Assembly: GCF_001898805.1 (NCBI RefSeq)
Contig: NZ_MKVJ01000021.1
Span: 411,361 to 444,510 of the forward strand
DNA length: 33,150 nucleotides
Reading direction: 5' to 3'
Origin: Leifsonia sp. 71-9
Lineage (GTDB): Bacteria > Actinomycetota > Actinomycetes > Actinomycetales > Microbacteriaceae
Below, one piece after another: positions 1-7,259 of the stretch; the first letter of the stretch is position 1; every line of letters begins with the position of its first letter. The notes beneath the pieces were generated by a model that saw nothing but the letters and a program-made list of their open reading frames with translations, did no database searches and had not been told where the DNA came from. Both the position numbers and the translations under genes were made by a program.

Positions 1-27
1 CGCTGTGCGAGGGTGGCAGGATCGTGA
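1..27 (+). CDS. Possible 3' end of an upstream gene (partial)
   Basis: Reading frame 1 is open from the window edge and ends in TGA at 25-27, giving the last eight residues RCARVAGS. The stop would overlap the GTG start of the next gene in a GTGA arrangement, which is the coupling seen at several other junctions here. Eight residues do not allow a family call, and the frame could be chance. Confidence 0.3.
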   Translation, partial: RCARVAGS

Positions 28-536
28 ATGCTCCCGGCCGTGTCGTCCCGCAGTTCGTGGTCGCGGCCGTGCTCACCCTGCTGCCGGTCGTGGCGGCGGT
101 TGTGCTGGTGCAGGAATGGACGCATCCCGCCACGAGCATCCCGGTGCACTGGACGACCTCCCACGCCGACAACGACGACGATGCGACGACGGTCTTCTGG
201 AGCGGGCTCGCGCTGGCGCTCGCGTGCGTCGCTGTCGCCGCCTTCCGCGCTGCGTTCGTCCGCAGCGACAGCGGCCGGTGGGGGAGTGCGGCGGGATTCG
301 GCGCGCTCGCCGCCGTCGGCTGCGCGGCGACGCTGCTATGGCCCGTCGGCCAGCTGACGGCCGCGGCGAGCACGGCCGGCGACCCGATCGGGCCGGCCTT
401 CCTGCTGTTCCTGATCGCGCTCGGCTGGGGCGCCGTGGTGTTCGGGATCTGCGCGTTCCGGCACGCCGATCCCGCGCCGGATCCCGCCACCGTCCCGGAC
501 CCGGATCAGGACGCCGTCCCGCATCCCGCTCCCTAA
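24..536 (+). CDS. Small four-helix membrane protein, DUF1648-like
   Basis: A 170-residue protein starting at GTG 24, preceded by a GGGTGGCAGG stretch. Four hydrophobic segments lie at about residues 9-29, 58-78, 86-108 and 124-145, and the C-terminal 25 residues are rich in Pro and Asp. The first extracellular loop holds IPVHWT (39-44), which resembles the P-x-HW signature of DUF1648 membrane proteins. Those proteins are commonly encoded beside GntR-type regulators, so the frame ending at 27 could be such a neighbour, but this cannot be seen. Function is unknown. The DUF1648 assignment rests on one short motif plus topology. Confidence 0.72.
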   Translation: MNAPGRVVPQFVVAAVLTLLPVVAAVVLVQEWTHPATSIPVHWTTSHADNDDDATTVFWSGLALALACVAVAAFRAAFVRSDSGRWGSAAGFGALAAVGCAATLLWPVGQLTAAASTAGDPIGPAFLLFLIALGWGAVVFGICAFRHADPAPDPATVPDPDQDAVPHPAP

Positions 537-558
537 GATCGGGATCGGGGCGCGACCG

Positions 559-585
559 TGTCGATCCGCGGGGCCGCCGTTCGAC
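559..585 (+). promoter_or_regulatory. ECF42-type promoter of the DGPF-sigma pair
   Basis: TGTCGA at 559-564 is followed by exactly 17 bases and then CGAC at 582-585. The published ECF42 recognition motif, as I recall it from Streptomyces work, is TGTCGA at -35 and CGA/TC at -10. The site lies about 50 bases before the DGPF gene, whose partner ECF42 sigma factor is the next gene. Autoregulation is therefore the simplest reading. A 7-bp hairpin (594-600 with 609-615) follows within the leader. Confidence 0.72.
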
Positions 586-634
586 CTCGGTGTGGAAGGC
601 GCGAAGAGGCCTTCCCCGACACAAGGAGCACACG

Positions 635-1051
635 ATGGCCAAGTACATGCTGATCATGCGATCGACCGACGAGGCGTTCGCGAACTTCGCGAACCTCGAC
701 TTCGCGGACATCCTGGACGCGATGGGCCGGTTCAACGACGAGCTCATCCGTGCGGGCGTGCTGCTCGCCGCCGAGGGCCTCGACCCCGCGCCCGGGATCG
801 TGGTCGACTTCACCGGTGACGAGCCGGTCGTCACCGACGGCCCCTACGGCGAGACGAAGGAGCTGTTCAACGGCTACTACGTGCTCGACGTCGCCTCGGC
901 CGAGGAGGCTGCGGAGTGGGCGAAGCGGATGCCGTACATGAGCGGTTCGAAGGCCGAGATCCGCCGGGTGACGACGATCGACGAGTTCCCGCAGGACAAC
1001 GAGTGGGTCGCCAAGGAGCGCGCCTGGCGCGAGTCGACCGGCCAGCTCTGA
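635..1051 (+). CDS. DGPF-domain (YciI-like) protein
   Basis: A 138-residue protein of the YCII-related DGPF family. The signature appears as DGPYGETKE at 68-76, with Tyr in place of the usual Phe, followed by the strand GYYVLDVASAEEAAEWAKRMP. ATG 635 is chosen because AAGGAG lies at 623-628 with good spacing; the longer upstream frame has no family similarity. DGPF proteins have a ferredoxin-like alpha/beta barrel fold and unproven biochemical roles, and they are the standard genomic partners of ECF42 sigma factors. Here the gene sits between a matching ECF42 promoter and the sigma gene, so it is probably a direct target. What signal the pair senses is not visible. Confidence 0.9.
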   Translation: MAKYMLIMRSTDEAFANFANLDFADILDAMGRFNDELIRAGVLLAAEGLDPAPGIVVDFTGDEPVVTDGPYGETKELFNGYYVLDVASAEEAAEWAKRMPYMSGSKAEIRRVTTIDEFPQDNEWVAKERAWRESTGQL

Positions 1052-1111
1052 GCGGGGCGGATCGGGGGAGCGGCCGGTGAGCGAGGCGGTGCGCGGCGGT
1101 GGAGGTGGCCG

Positions 1112-2353
1112 GTGACTGACGCGCGGCGCGCCGTCGAGGTGGTGTGGCGGATGGAGTCCGCGCGCATCGTCGGCGCGCTCGCGCGCTACACCGGCGACTT
1201 CGCGCTCGCCGAGGATGTGGCGCAGGAGGCGCTCGCCGAGGCCGTCGTCGGCTGGGAGACCGGCGGCGTTCCGGCGCAGCCGGTCAACTGGCTGCTGGCG
1301 GTGGGGCGGCGTCGTGCGATCGATGCGTTCCGGCGCCGGTCGGGGCGGGATGAGCGGTACGCGCTCCTCGCCCGCGATCTGGACGAGGAGGCGCCCGGCG
1401 TCGACGCGCTGTTCGACCCGGACGCGATCGACGACGATGTGCTCGCGCTCATGTTCACCGCCTGTCACCCGGTGGTCTCGAAGGAGGCGCGGGTCGCGCT
1501 GACCCTGCGGGTCGTGGGCGGCCTCACGACCGACGAGATCGCGAAGGCGTTCTTCGTGCCGGTCGCGACCGTGCAGGCGCGGATCACGCGGGCGAAGAAG
1601 ACGATCGCGGCGGCGCACATCCCGTTCGCCGTGCCGGAATCGCAGGAGCGCGGGGAGCGGCTCGGCTCGGTGCTGAGCGTGATCTACCTGATCTTCACCG
1701 AGGGGTCGTCGGCGAGCGGCGGCGACTCGTGGATGCGCACCGACCTCGCGGCCGAAGCGCTGCGGCTGGCGCGCGTGCTGACCCGGCTGGCTCCTGAGCC
1801 GGAGGTCTACGGCCTCCTCGCGCTGCTGGAGCTGACCTCCGCGCGGTTCCCGGCCCGGCTCGACGCAGAGGGGCGGCCGGTGCTGCTGGAGGATCAGGAC
1901 CGGCGCCGCTGGGACCACTCGGCCATCCGGCGCGGGCGGGCGGCGCTGGCGACGGCGGCCGCGGCAGGGCGCGGGCTCGGCTCCTACGGGCTGCAGGCGG
2001 CGATCGCCGAGTGCCATGCGGTCGCGCCGTCCGTGGCGGAGACGGACTGGGGCCGCATCGTGCTGCTCTACGAGGCGCTCGGCCGGCTGGCGCCGTCGCC
2101 GGTGGTCGACCTCAACCGGGCGGTCGCCGTCGCGATGGCGACCGGGCCCGCGGACGGGCTCGCCGTCGTGGACGAGCTGATCGGGCGCGGCGAGCTGCCC
2201 GGCTCCCACCTCGTGCCGGCCGTGCGGGCCGAGCTGCTCGCGCGGATGGGTCGCGGAGCGGAGGCCGCCGGCGAGTACCGCCGCGCCGCGTCCCTCTGCG
2301 CGAACGCCGCCGAGCGCGCCGTGCTCGAGGCCAAGGCCGCCGCAGCCTCCTGA
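1112..2353 (+). CDS. ECF42-group RNA polymerase sigma factor with TPR-like C-terminal extension
   Basis: A 413-residue protein. Sigma region 2 spans about residues 10-78, including LAEDVAQEALAEA (32-44) and the GRRRAIDAFRRR helix. Region 4 spans about 110-165, with the helix-turn-helix around LTTDEIAKAFFVPVATVQARI. A roughly 230-residue helical extension follows, opening with VIYLIFTEG (190-198), the hallmark of ECF42 factors, where a TPR-like extension replaces a separate anti-sigma factor. GTG 1112 is chosen because GGAGG lies at 1101-1105. It selects promoters such as the one at 559-585 and would direct RNA polymerase to its own operon. No anti-sigma gene is nearby, which fits the group. 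The stop codon is the first base triplet of an 18-bp tandem repeat. Confidence 0.93.
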   Translation: MTDARRAVEVVWRMESARIVGALARYTGDFALAEDVAQEALAEAVVGWETGGVPAQPVNWLLAVGRRRAIDAFRRRSGRDERYALLARDLDEEAPGVDALFDPDAIDDDVLALMFTACHPVVSKEARVALTLRVVGGLTTDEIAKAFFVPVATVQARITRAKKTIAAAHIPFAVPESQERGERLGSVLSVIYLIFTEGSSASGGDSWMRTDLAAEALRLARVLTRLAPEPEVYGLLALLELTSARFPARLDAEGRPVLLEDQDRRRWDHSAIRRGRAALATAAAAGRGLGSYGLQAAIAECHAVAPSVAETDWGRIVLLYEALGRLAPSPVVDLNRAVAVAMATGPADGLAVVDELIGRGELPGSHLVPAVRAELLARMGRGAEAAGEYRRAASLCANAAERAVLEAKAAAAS

Positions 2354-2458
2354 GCCGCCGCGGCCTCTTGAGCCGCCGCGGCCTCTTGAGCCGCCGCGGC
2401 CTCTTGAGCCGCCGCGGCCTCTTGAGCCGCCGCGGCCTCTTGAGCCGCCGCGGCCTCC
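2351..2458. repeat. 18-bp minisatellite, six copies, starting at a stop codon
   Basis: Six head-to-tail copies of TGAGCCGCCGCGGCCTCT fill this stretch; the last copy differs only in its final base. The first triplet of copy 1 is the stop codon of the sigma gene. As 18 is divisible by three, every copy puts another TGA in the same frame. A diverged copy at 2333-2350 encodes the last residues of the protein, so the array probably arose by expansion from the gene's 3' end. Each unit carries the palindrome GCCGCGGC. Such arrays vary in copy number by slippage. Confidence 0.95.
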
Positions 2459-2470
2459 TGAACCCGCCCT

Positions 2471-2497
2471 CGAGTGCGCGAATCGTCCGCGTACTCG
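2471..2497. terminator. Hairpin downstream of the sigma operon
   Basis: CGAGTGCGCG (2471-2480) pairs with CGCGTACTCG (2488-2497) with one mismatch around a 7-base loop. It lies just after the minisatellite and ahead of the glutaminase gene. It has no U tract, as is usual in high-GC actinobacteria, so termination is inferred from position and stem only. Confidence 0.5.
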
Positions 2498-2541
2498 ACG
2501 CATCCGCCCCCACTTTCTGGGCACTCGGCTGTTGCCGGGTC

Positions 2542-2570
2542 TGGTGGATGACGGCGCGGGTCACTAGCGT
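2542..2570 (+). promoter_or_regulatory. Candidate promoter for the glutaminase operon
   Basis: TGGTGG (2542-2547), a 17-base spacer and TAGCGT (2565-2570) lie shortly before the glutaminase start, between the hairpin and the gene. The -10 is a reasonable TANNNT box; the -35 is weak. Confidence 0.35.
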
Positions 2571-2588
2571 CGGGCCGGGAGGCTCACG

Positions 2589-3644
2589 ATGTTCGAGACC
2601 GACACCGACGGGATCCATCAGGAGGCGGCGACCGGCGCGCTGCCCGGATGGGAGCGGGTGGAGCAGCTGGTCCAGGCTGCCCACGACCGCTACCGCGACA
2701 CCGACGAGGGCACGGTCGCCGACTACATCCCGGCGCTCGCCGAGGCGGATCCGGACTGGTTCGGGATCTGCGTCGCCGACACGTCCGGCGGACTGCACGA
2801 GGTGGGGGACGCGGCCGTGCCGTTCTCCATCCAGTCCATCTCCAAAGCGTTCGTCTACGCGCTGGTGTGCGAGGAGTTCGGGCACGAGCGGATCGGCGAG
2901 CTGGTCGGCGTGGACAACACCGGCCTCCCGTTCAACTCGGTGATCGCGCTGGAGCTGAACGGCGGCCACCCGATGAACCCGATGGTCAACGCGGGGGCGA
3001 TCGCCTCCACGGCGCTGATGGCGGGCGGCACCGCCGCCGAGAAGTGGCGGGCGGTGCACGACGGCCTCTCGCGGTTCGCCGGGCGCGAGCTCGCGGTCGA
3101 CGAGCGGGTGTACGCGTCGGAGTCGCAGACGAACTCGCGCAACCAGGCCATCGCCCGTCTGCTGCAGAGCTACGGGAGGCTGGACGCCGATCCCGGCGAG
3201 ATCGTCGACGTGTACACGCGCCAGTGCTCGCTGCTGGTCACGGCTCATGACCTCGCCGTCATGGGCGCGACCCTCGCCGACGGCGGTGTGAACCCGGTCA
3301 CCGGCGATCGGGTCGTGTCGGCCGACGTGAGCCGCGACACCCTCGCGGTGCTGGCCGCGAACGGTCTCTACGAGCGGTCGGGGGAGTGGCTGTTCCAGAT
3401 CGGGCTGCCGGCGAAGTCCGGGGTCTCGGGCGGCATCGTCTCGATCGCGCCGGGCAAGGGGGCGATCGGCACGTTCGCGCCTCCCCTCGACGCCGCGGGC
3501 AACAGCGTGCGCGGCGAGCGGGCGACGGCGTACCTGTCCCTCACGCTCGGCCTCAACCTGTTCGCATCTCCCGAGCCCGGTGCCTCCGGGCCCGGCTCGA
3601 CCTCCCGCACCTCCACCGCCCTCGACGCCAGGAGCACACCATGA
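2589..3644 (+). CDS. glsA: Glutaminase, serine-dependent family
   Basis: A 351-residue cytoplasmic glutaminase that hydrolyses L-glutamine to glutamate and ammonia. The beta-lactamase-like catalytic SxxK pair is visible as S83 and K86 in PFSIQSISK. Other family marks are NPMVNAGAI (130-138), the SRNQAIARLL helix (183-192), YTRQCSLLVT (209-218) and KSGVSGGI near residue 280. GGGAGG precedes ATG 2589. The family is usually about 305-330 residues; the extra length is a Ser/Thr/Pro/Gly-rich tail after residue 325, which overlaps the ribosome-binding site of the next gene. The stop shares ATGA with the start of the MFS gene, so the two are translationally coupled, suggesting that the exporter serves glutamine, glutamate or a derived product; that link is inference. 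Confidence 0.93.
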   Translation: MFETDTDGIHQEAATGALPGWERVEQLVQAAHDRYRDTDEGTVADYIPALAEADPDWFGICVADTSGGLHEVGDAAVPFSIQSISKAFVYALVCEEFGHERIGELVGVDNTGLPFNSVIALELNGGHPMNPMVNAGAIASTALMAGGTAAEKWRAVHDGLSRFAGRELAVDERVYASESQTNSRNQAIARLLQSYGRLDADPGEIVDVYTRQCSLLVTAHDLAVMGATLADGGVNPVTGDRVVSADVSRDTLAVLAANGLYERSGEWLFQIGLPAKSGVSGGIVSIAPGKGAIGTFAPPLDAAGNSVRGERATAYLSLTLGLNLFASPEPGASGPGSTSRTSTALDARSTP

Positions 3645-5269
3645 CCGCGACCACCACCGAGCAGCCCGTCGCCCGCGCCTCCTGGGCGCCGATGGTCGGG
3701 CTGTTCCTCGCGCAGGTGCTGATGTCGTTCAACGTCGCCGCGCTGCCGGTGTCGCTGGGCGGGATGGTGCAGGACTTCGGTGTGCCGCCCACCTCGGTCA
3801 GCACGGCGATCGTGACCTACGGCCTGTCGGTCGCGGCGCTGGTGATGGTCGGCGCGAAGCTCGGCCAGCGGGTCGGCTGGGTGCTGATCTTCCGCATCGT
3901 CGTCGGCATCTTCGCGGTCTCGGCGCTGATGATGATCCTGTCGCCGACGGTCGGCTGGGCGATCGCGGCGCAGGCGCTCGCGGGCGCGTCCGCGGCGATC
4001 ATCGTCCCCTCCCTCGTCGCCCTGATCGCGGAGAACTACCACGGCACCCAGCAGGCCACGGCGGTCGGCTCGCTCGGCTCGGCCCGGGCGCTCTCGGGCG
4101 TGAGCGCCTTCCTCATCGGCGGCGCGCTCGGCACGTTCGTCGGCTGGCGGCCGGTGTTCGGCATCGTGCTGATCCTCGCCGTGCTGGTGCTGATCTTCAG
4201 CGCCCGGCTGCGCAGCGACGGCGCGGACCGTAGCGTGAAGATCGACGTGGTGGCGGCGCTCTTCATCGGTGCCGCCATCGTGCTGCTCACGCTCGGCTTC
4301 AACAACCTCAACGCCTGGGGCGTGCTGGTGGCGCGGGAGGGCGCACCGTTCGACATCCTGGGCCTGTCCCCGGCACCCGTTCTCATCGTGGTCGGGCTGA
4401 TCCTGGGCCAGGCCTTCTTCTTCTGGACCAGGAGGCGCACCCGCCTCGGCCGCGTGCCGCTCGTGAGCCTCTCCGTGCTCGGGTCGTCGCGCGAGCGGGC
4501 CGCGGTCTACGCGATGTTCATCGTCGTGGCGCTGGAGGCCGCGCTCAACTTCTCCGTGCCGCTCTACATCCAGATCGTGCAGGGGCGTACGCCGCTCGAC
4601 ACCTCCCTCGCGATGATGCCGTTCAACCTGACCGTGTTCGTGGTCGCGACGCTCATCGTCCGCTTCTACGGGAGGTTCACCCCGCGCACGATCGGCGTCT
4701 TCGGATTCCTGCTCACGACCGCCGCCCTCGCCTGGCTCGCGTTCGTCGTGACCAACAACTGGGAGACGCTGCCGACCATCCTGGGCCTGATCGTGTTCGG
4801 CGTCGGGCAGGGCGCCCTGGTCACCCTCGTCTTCAACGTGCTCGTGACCTCGGCGCCCAAGAAGCTCGCGGGCGACGTCGGATCGGTGCGCGGCACGACC
4901 CAGAACCTCGCCTCCGCGGTCGGGACCGCGCTCGCCGGGGCGATGCTCGTCACCATCCTGGGCCTCAACGTCGGGCAAGCCGTCGCCGACCACGCGGAGC
5001 TGCCGGCCTTGATCGTCGCGCAGGTCGACCTCGACAACGTCAACTTCATCAGCAACGACGACCTGCGCGAGGCGCTCTCCCGCACCGACGCGACACCGGC
5101 GCAGGTGGATGCGGCGGTCGCGGTGAACGAGGACGCCCGGCTGAGCGCCCTCAAGCTCGGGCTGCTCATCCTGGCCGGCATCTCCGCCCTCGCGATCGTC
5201 CCGGCGTCGCGCCTGCCGAAGTACCGGCCCGGCGAGATCCCCGAACCCGCGAACGTGAAGCGGTCCTGA
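3641..5269 (+). CDS. MFS transporter, 14-helix DHA2-like
   Basis: A 542-residue integral membrane protein with about 14 hydrophobic segments, a length typical of the DHA2 drug:proton antiporter family. The central cytoplasmic loop is short, and there is a basic stretch TRRRTRLGR near residue 266. ATG 3641 overlaps the glutaminase stop by four bases and has AGGAG at 3630-3634. A periplasm-facing soluble segment of about 60 residues lies between the last two helices (DLDNVNFISNDDLREALSRT and onward), a feature of DHA2-type proteins. The substrate cannot be read from the sequence. Coupling to a glutaminase makes an amino-acid or amine substrate possible, but a drug or metabolite role fits the family better. 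Confidence 0.88.
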   Translation: MTATTTEQPVARASWAPMVGLFLAQVLMSFNVAALPVSLGGMVQDFGVPPTSVSTAIVTYGLSVAALVMVGAKLGQRVGWVLIFRIVVGIFAVSALMMILSPTVGWAIAAQALAGASAAIIVPSLVALIAENYHGTQQATAVGSLGSARALSGVSAFLIGGALGTFVGWRPVFGIVLILAVLVLIFSARLRSDGADRSVKIDVVAALFIGAAIVLLTLGFNNLNAWGVLVAREGAPFDILGLSPAPVLIVVGLILGQAFFFWTRRRTRLGRVPLVSLSVLGSSRERAAVYAMFIVVALEAALNFSVPLYIQIVQGRTPLDTSLAMMPFNLTVFVVATLIVRFYGRFTPRTIGVFGFLLTTAALAWLAFVVTNNWETLPTILGLIVFGVGQGALVTLVFNVLVTSAPKKLAGDVGSVRGTTQNLASAVGTALAGAMLVTILGLNVGQAVADHAELPALIVAQVDLDNVNFISNDDLREALSRTDATPAQVDAAVAVNEDARLSALKLGLLILAGISALAIVPASRLPKYRPGEIPEPANVKRS

Positions 5270-5282
5270 GGCGTCCCCGCGC

Positions 5283-5313
5283 GTCGAGGCGGCGAATCCT
5301 TCGCCGTCTCGAC
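5283..5313 (+). terminator. Terminator hairpin after the glutaminase-MFS operon
   Basis: GTCGAGGCGGCGAA (5283-5296) pairs with TTCGCCGTCTCGAC (5300-5313) with a single mismatch and a 3-base TCC loop. The 14-bp stem starts 14 bases after the MFS stop. No U run follows. Confidence 0.75.
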
Positions 5314-5329
5314 GGATTCCCGTGCACTT

Positions 5330-5357
5330 TTGCGCCGTCTCGGCGATGGCCGAGGAT
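5330..5357 (+). promoter_or_regulatory. Promoter of a probable leaderless DUF302 mRNA
   Basis: TTGCGC (5330-5335), a 16-base spacer and GAGGAT (5352-5357) are followed after six bases by GTG 5364. The -10 to start-codon distance equals that of the TAGGCT box before the gene at 31670, which supports a leaderless transcript starting at or next to the GTG. Confidence 0.5.
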
Positions 5358-5363
5358 GGAGGG

Positions 5364-5885
5364 GTGACCACTCCCGCGACCGAGCGCATCGTCCCCGTGA
5401 CCGTGAACCGCGTCGAGCTCGAGGCGGAGACGCCGTTCGTCGCACTGCGTGCCGCGCTGGAGCGCGAGGTGCCGCCCCTCGACGAGCGGAGGCTGGCCAC
5501 GCTGCTGCGGTCGGGCGCCTCCTGGGCGCAGCTGACCCGGGAGGTGTCTGGCCCCGGCGCGCTCGTGCGGTTCTGGACGTACGACCCCACGCCGGTGATG
5601 CGCGTCGGCGGAGCCGACCTGGCGGCCGCCGGCTACCTGCTCGGCGACTACGTGACGGCCGCGCGGATGTTCCGGCACGATCCCGGCACCACGCTCTACA
5701 CGCCGGTGCGGCTCGAGCTGCACGCCCGCGGTTCGCGCACCGTCGTGGCGTTCGACCAGCCGAGCTCGGCACTGAAGGCGTTCGGCAACAACAAGATCAC
5801 GCAGGCCGGCTTCGAGCTCGACCGCCTGCTGGGCGACCTGCTGGAGGACCTCGGCCTCCCGCGTCCCTCGATCCTCCGCCTCTGA
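5364..5885 (+). CDS. DUF302-family protein
   Basis: A 173-residue protein counted from GTG 5364. The start could also be ATG 5346, which adds MAEDGG; neither has a clear Shine-Dalgarno site, and the leaderless promoter favours GTG. The central and C-terminal parts follow the DUF302 pattern: GYLLGDYVTAARMFRHDPGT, then TLYTPVRLELHARG and VVAFDQPSSALKAFGN. There is no signal peptide or membrane segment. Members of this family are small soluble alpha/beta proteins of unknown function. The gene stands alone between the MFS terminator and a convergent gene, so context does not suggest a role. Confidence 0.82.
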   Translation: MTTPATERIVPVTVNRVELEAETPFVALRAALEREVPPLDERRLATLLRSGASWAQLTREVSGPGALVRFWTYDPTPVMRVGGADLAAAGYLLGDYVTAARMFRHDPGTTLYTPVRLELHARGSRTVVAFDQPSSALKAFGNNKITQAGFELDRLLGDLLEDLGLPRPSILRL

Positions 5886-5898
5886 CCGTCGTGAACCT

Positions 5899-5934
5899 CG
5901 GGAGCGCGGGGAGCGCGGGGAGCTAGGGGAGCGC
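5899..5934. repeat. 9-bp tandem repeat, four copies
   Basis: CGGGAGCGC, GGGGAGCGC, GGGGAGCTA and GGGGAGCGC follow each other without gaps between two convergent genes. On the minus strand the CTA of the third copy supplies the stop codon (5923-5925) of the membrane-protein gene, so the stop was made by a change within the repeat. Confidence 0.85.
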
Positions 5935-6354
5935 GGGGCGCGGGCCGGCGATCAGCCGCACGGTCATCGCCACGGCGAACACCAGCGCCAGCAGGATGGC
6001 CACGGTCGCGCCGAGCCACGCGGCGCCCGCGAGCTGCAGGAAGAGCAGCTCACCGGATCCCGCGTCGACGCTCAGGAAGTGCTGCCCCATCGCGAGCGCC
6101 CCGGCGATCCCGCACCACAGGGCGGAGGTCACGGTGATCCACACCCCGCGCGGGAGGGAGGCCGAGCCGATCCGCCGCGTGGCGACCCGCATCAGCAGGT
6201 GCAGGGCGACCGGGGCGATCACGGCCGCCGTGATGGCGACCACGATGGCGACGGGGCTGCCGTTGTTCGCCGCGGTGAGGGCGGCGAGGGCGGCGAGCGG
6301 CAGGGCCAGTGCGATGATGCGGGCGACCTGGCCGGCGGTGGTGGCTGTCTTCAT
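5923..6354 (-). CDS. Small four-helix membrane protein, unknown function
   Basis: A 143-residue protein starting MKTATTAGQVARI, with hydrophobic segments at about residues 10-26, 30-52, 66-86 and 98-128 and a short basic tail. No family is recognised. The start is uncertain: ATG 6354 lacks a strong ribosome-binding site, and an in-frame TTG about 120 bases upstream follows GGAGG by nine bases, but that extension would be a low-complexity basic segment unlike a membrane protein's N-terminus. The stop lies in the 9-bp repeat. It is divergent from the next small membrane protein and shares the 6355-6704 region with it. Confidence 0.65.
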   Translation of the reverse strand: MKTATTAGQVARIIALALPLAALAALTAANNGSPVAIVVAITAAVIAPVALHLLMRVATRRIGSASLPRGVWITVTSALWCGIAGALAMGQHFLSVDAGSGELLFLQLAGAAWLGATVAILLALVFAVAMTVRLIAGPRPALP

Positions 6355-6704
6355 GCTCACAGTCCATCGTGCGGAGGGGTGCGGGCGCGTCGCCCTGAGG
6401 GACGAAACCTCCCGCGGACGGGTCAGCCCTGAGGATGATGCGCCCCCGCGCGTGTCGCCCGATTTGGGGTACAAATTCGTGTCCTCCAAACAGCCCACAG
6501 ACCTGTCCGTCTAGCTATGCTCGGTCTGGCGCGAGCGACACCGGACCCGAAACCCGGCCGAGCCCAGCGCCACCGTGCGCGGTACCCGACCCGCGCACGC
6601 CCCCGCTTCACCGGCACCACGGCTCCACCGGCTCCACCGGCTCTACGGCACCACCGGCGACACCCGATACCCGACAGCAGTCACGTCTACCCGAAGGACA
6701 CACT
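6355..6704. promoter_or_regulatory. 350-bp divergent intergenic region with a weak operator-like site
   Basis: No convincing gene is visible. At 6499-6512 AGAC and GTCT flank six bases, next to TATGCT at 6516-6521, which together look like a repressor half-site pair and a -10 box, though no good -35 is found. On the minus strand a GGAGG followed by a would-be start (about 6475-6490) resembles an eroded ribosome-binding site. From 6610 to 6660 short GGCTCCACC-like units recur. The region may hold the remains of a lost gene or a long leader for the gene at 6705. Confidence 0.35.
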
Positions 6705-7175
6705 GTGCACACGCATGCCTACGACCGCGCCCACGACGCCGCCCAGCGGCTCAACCGTCGCCACGAGCGCGACCTGCACTGGGCGAAGGAGCGCCGCCGA
6801 CAGCAGGAGCGCGAGATCGCCGAGGCGACGGAACTGCTCGCGACCAGCCGGTTCGCGCTCGTGCGCACGGCGATCGTGGTGGATGTCGTGCTGCTCGCCG
6901 CGATCGGCGCCGGCCTGTGGGCGGCGGCGGCCGCGGCGCTCACCGAGCCATGGTCGCTCGTCGTCGGCATCGCTGCGGGAGTCGCCGCGGCGGGAGTGCT
7001 CACCGGAGCGGCGATCTCGCTCGCCCGGGTGCGCTCCCGTCGTGCCGCTGCCCGCGCGCTGCTCCACTCGCGGGAGGCGCGGCTCGCGCACACGCAGTTC
7101 CACATCCACGAGAGCGTGCACTCCTACATCGACTCGTACTCCGACGTGATCAACACGCGGCTCGCCACCGCCTGA
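6705..7175 (+). CDS. Two-helix membrane protein, unknown function
   Basis: A 156-residue protein starting VHTHAYDRAHDAAQRLN at GTG 6705, with CGAAGGA at 6692-6698 giving good spacing. Residues 10-45 are a highly charged helix rich in Arg, Glu and Gln that may be a coiled coil. Two hydrophobic hairpin segments follow at about 50-78 and 83-110, then a second charged helical tail ending NTRLATA. Both ends are probably cytoplasmic. I do not recognise the family. It ends before a long hairpin shared with the convergent DeoR gene. Confidence 0.72.
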   Translation: MHTHAYDRAHDAAQRLNRRHERDLHWAKERRRQQEREIAEATELLATSRFALVRTAIVVDVVLLAAIGAGLWAAAAAALTEPWSLVVGIAAGVAAAGVLTGAAISLARVRSRRAAARALLHSREARLAHTQFHIHESVHSYIDSYSDVINTRLATA

Positions 7176-7191
7176 GCGCGACCGCGGAGCG

Positions 7192-7255
7192 ACTGCTGCT
7201 CCCGGGGACGTCGGCGGCCGCGCGAGCCGCCGCCGATGTCCCGCGACGCAGCAGT
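7192..7255. terminator. Long bidirectional hairpin between convergent genes
   Basis: ACTGCTGC (7192-7199) pairs with GCAGCAGT (7248-7255), and inside a symmetric 5-base internal loop GGGACGTCGGCGGC (7205-7218) pairs with GCCGCCGATGTCCC (7229-7242) with one mismatch. It fills the space between the stops at 7175 and 7260, so it can terminate transcripts from both sides. Confidence 0.75.
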
Positions 7256-7259
7256 GGCG

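Noticed and set aside
2351-2458. CRISPR array
   Set aside because: Units are contiguous, without spacers, and 18 bp is too short.
533-2524. Long open frame on the minus strand across the DGPF and sigma genes
   Set aside because: It is antisense to two well-supported genes, is Arg/Gly-rich without domains and reads through the minisatellite; typical of high-GC opposite-strand frames.
2589-5269. Glutaminase-based acid-resistance pair as in Enterobacteria
   Set aside because: That system uses an APC-type amino-acid antiporter; here the partner is an MFS protein with no sign of glutamate exchange.
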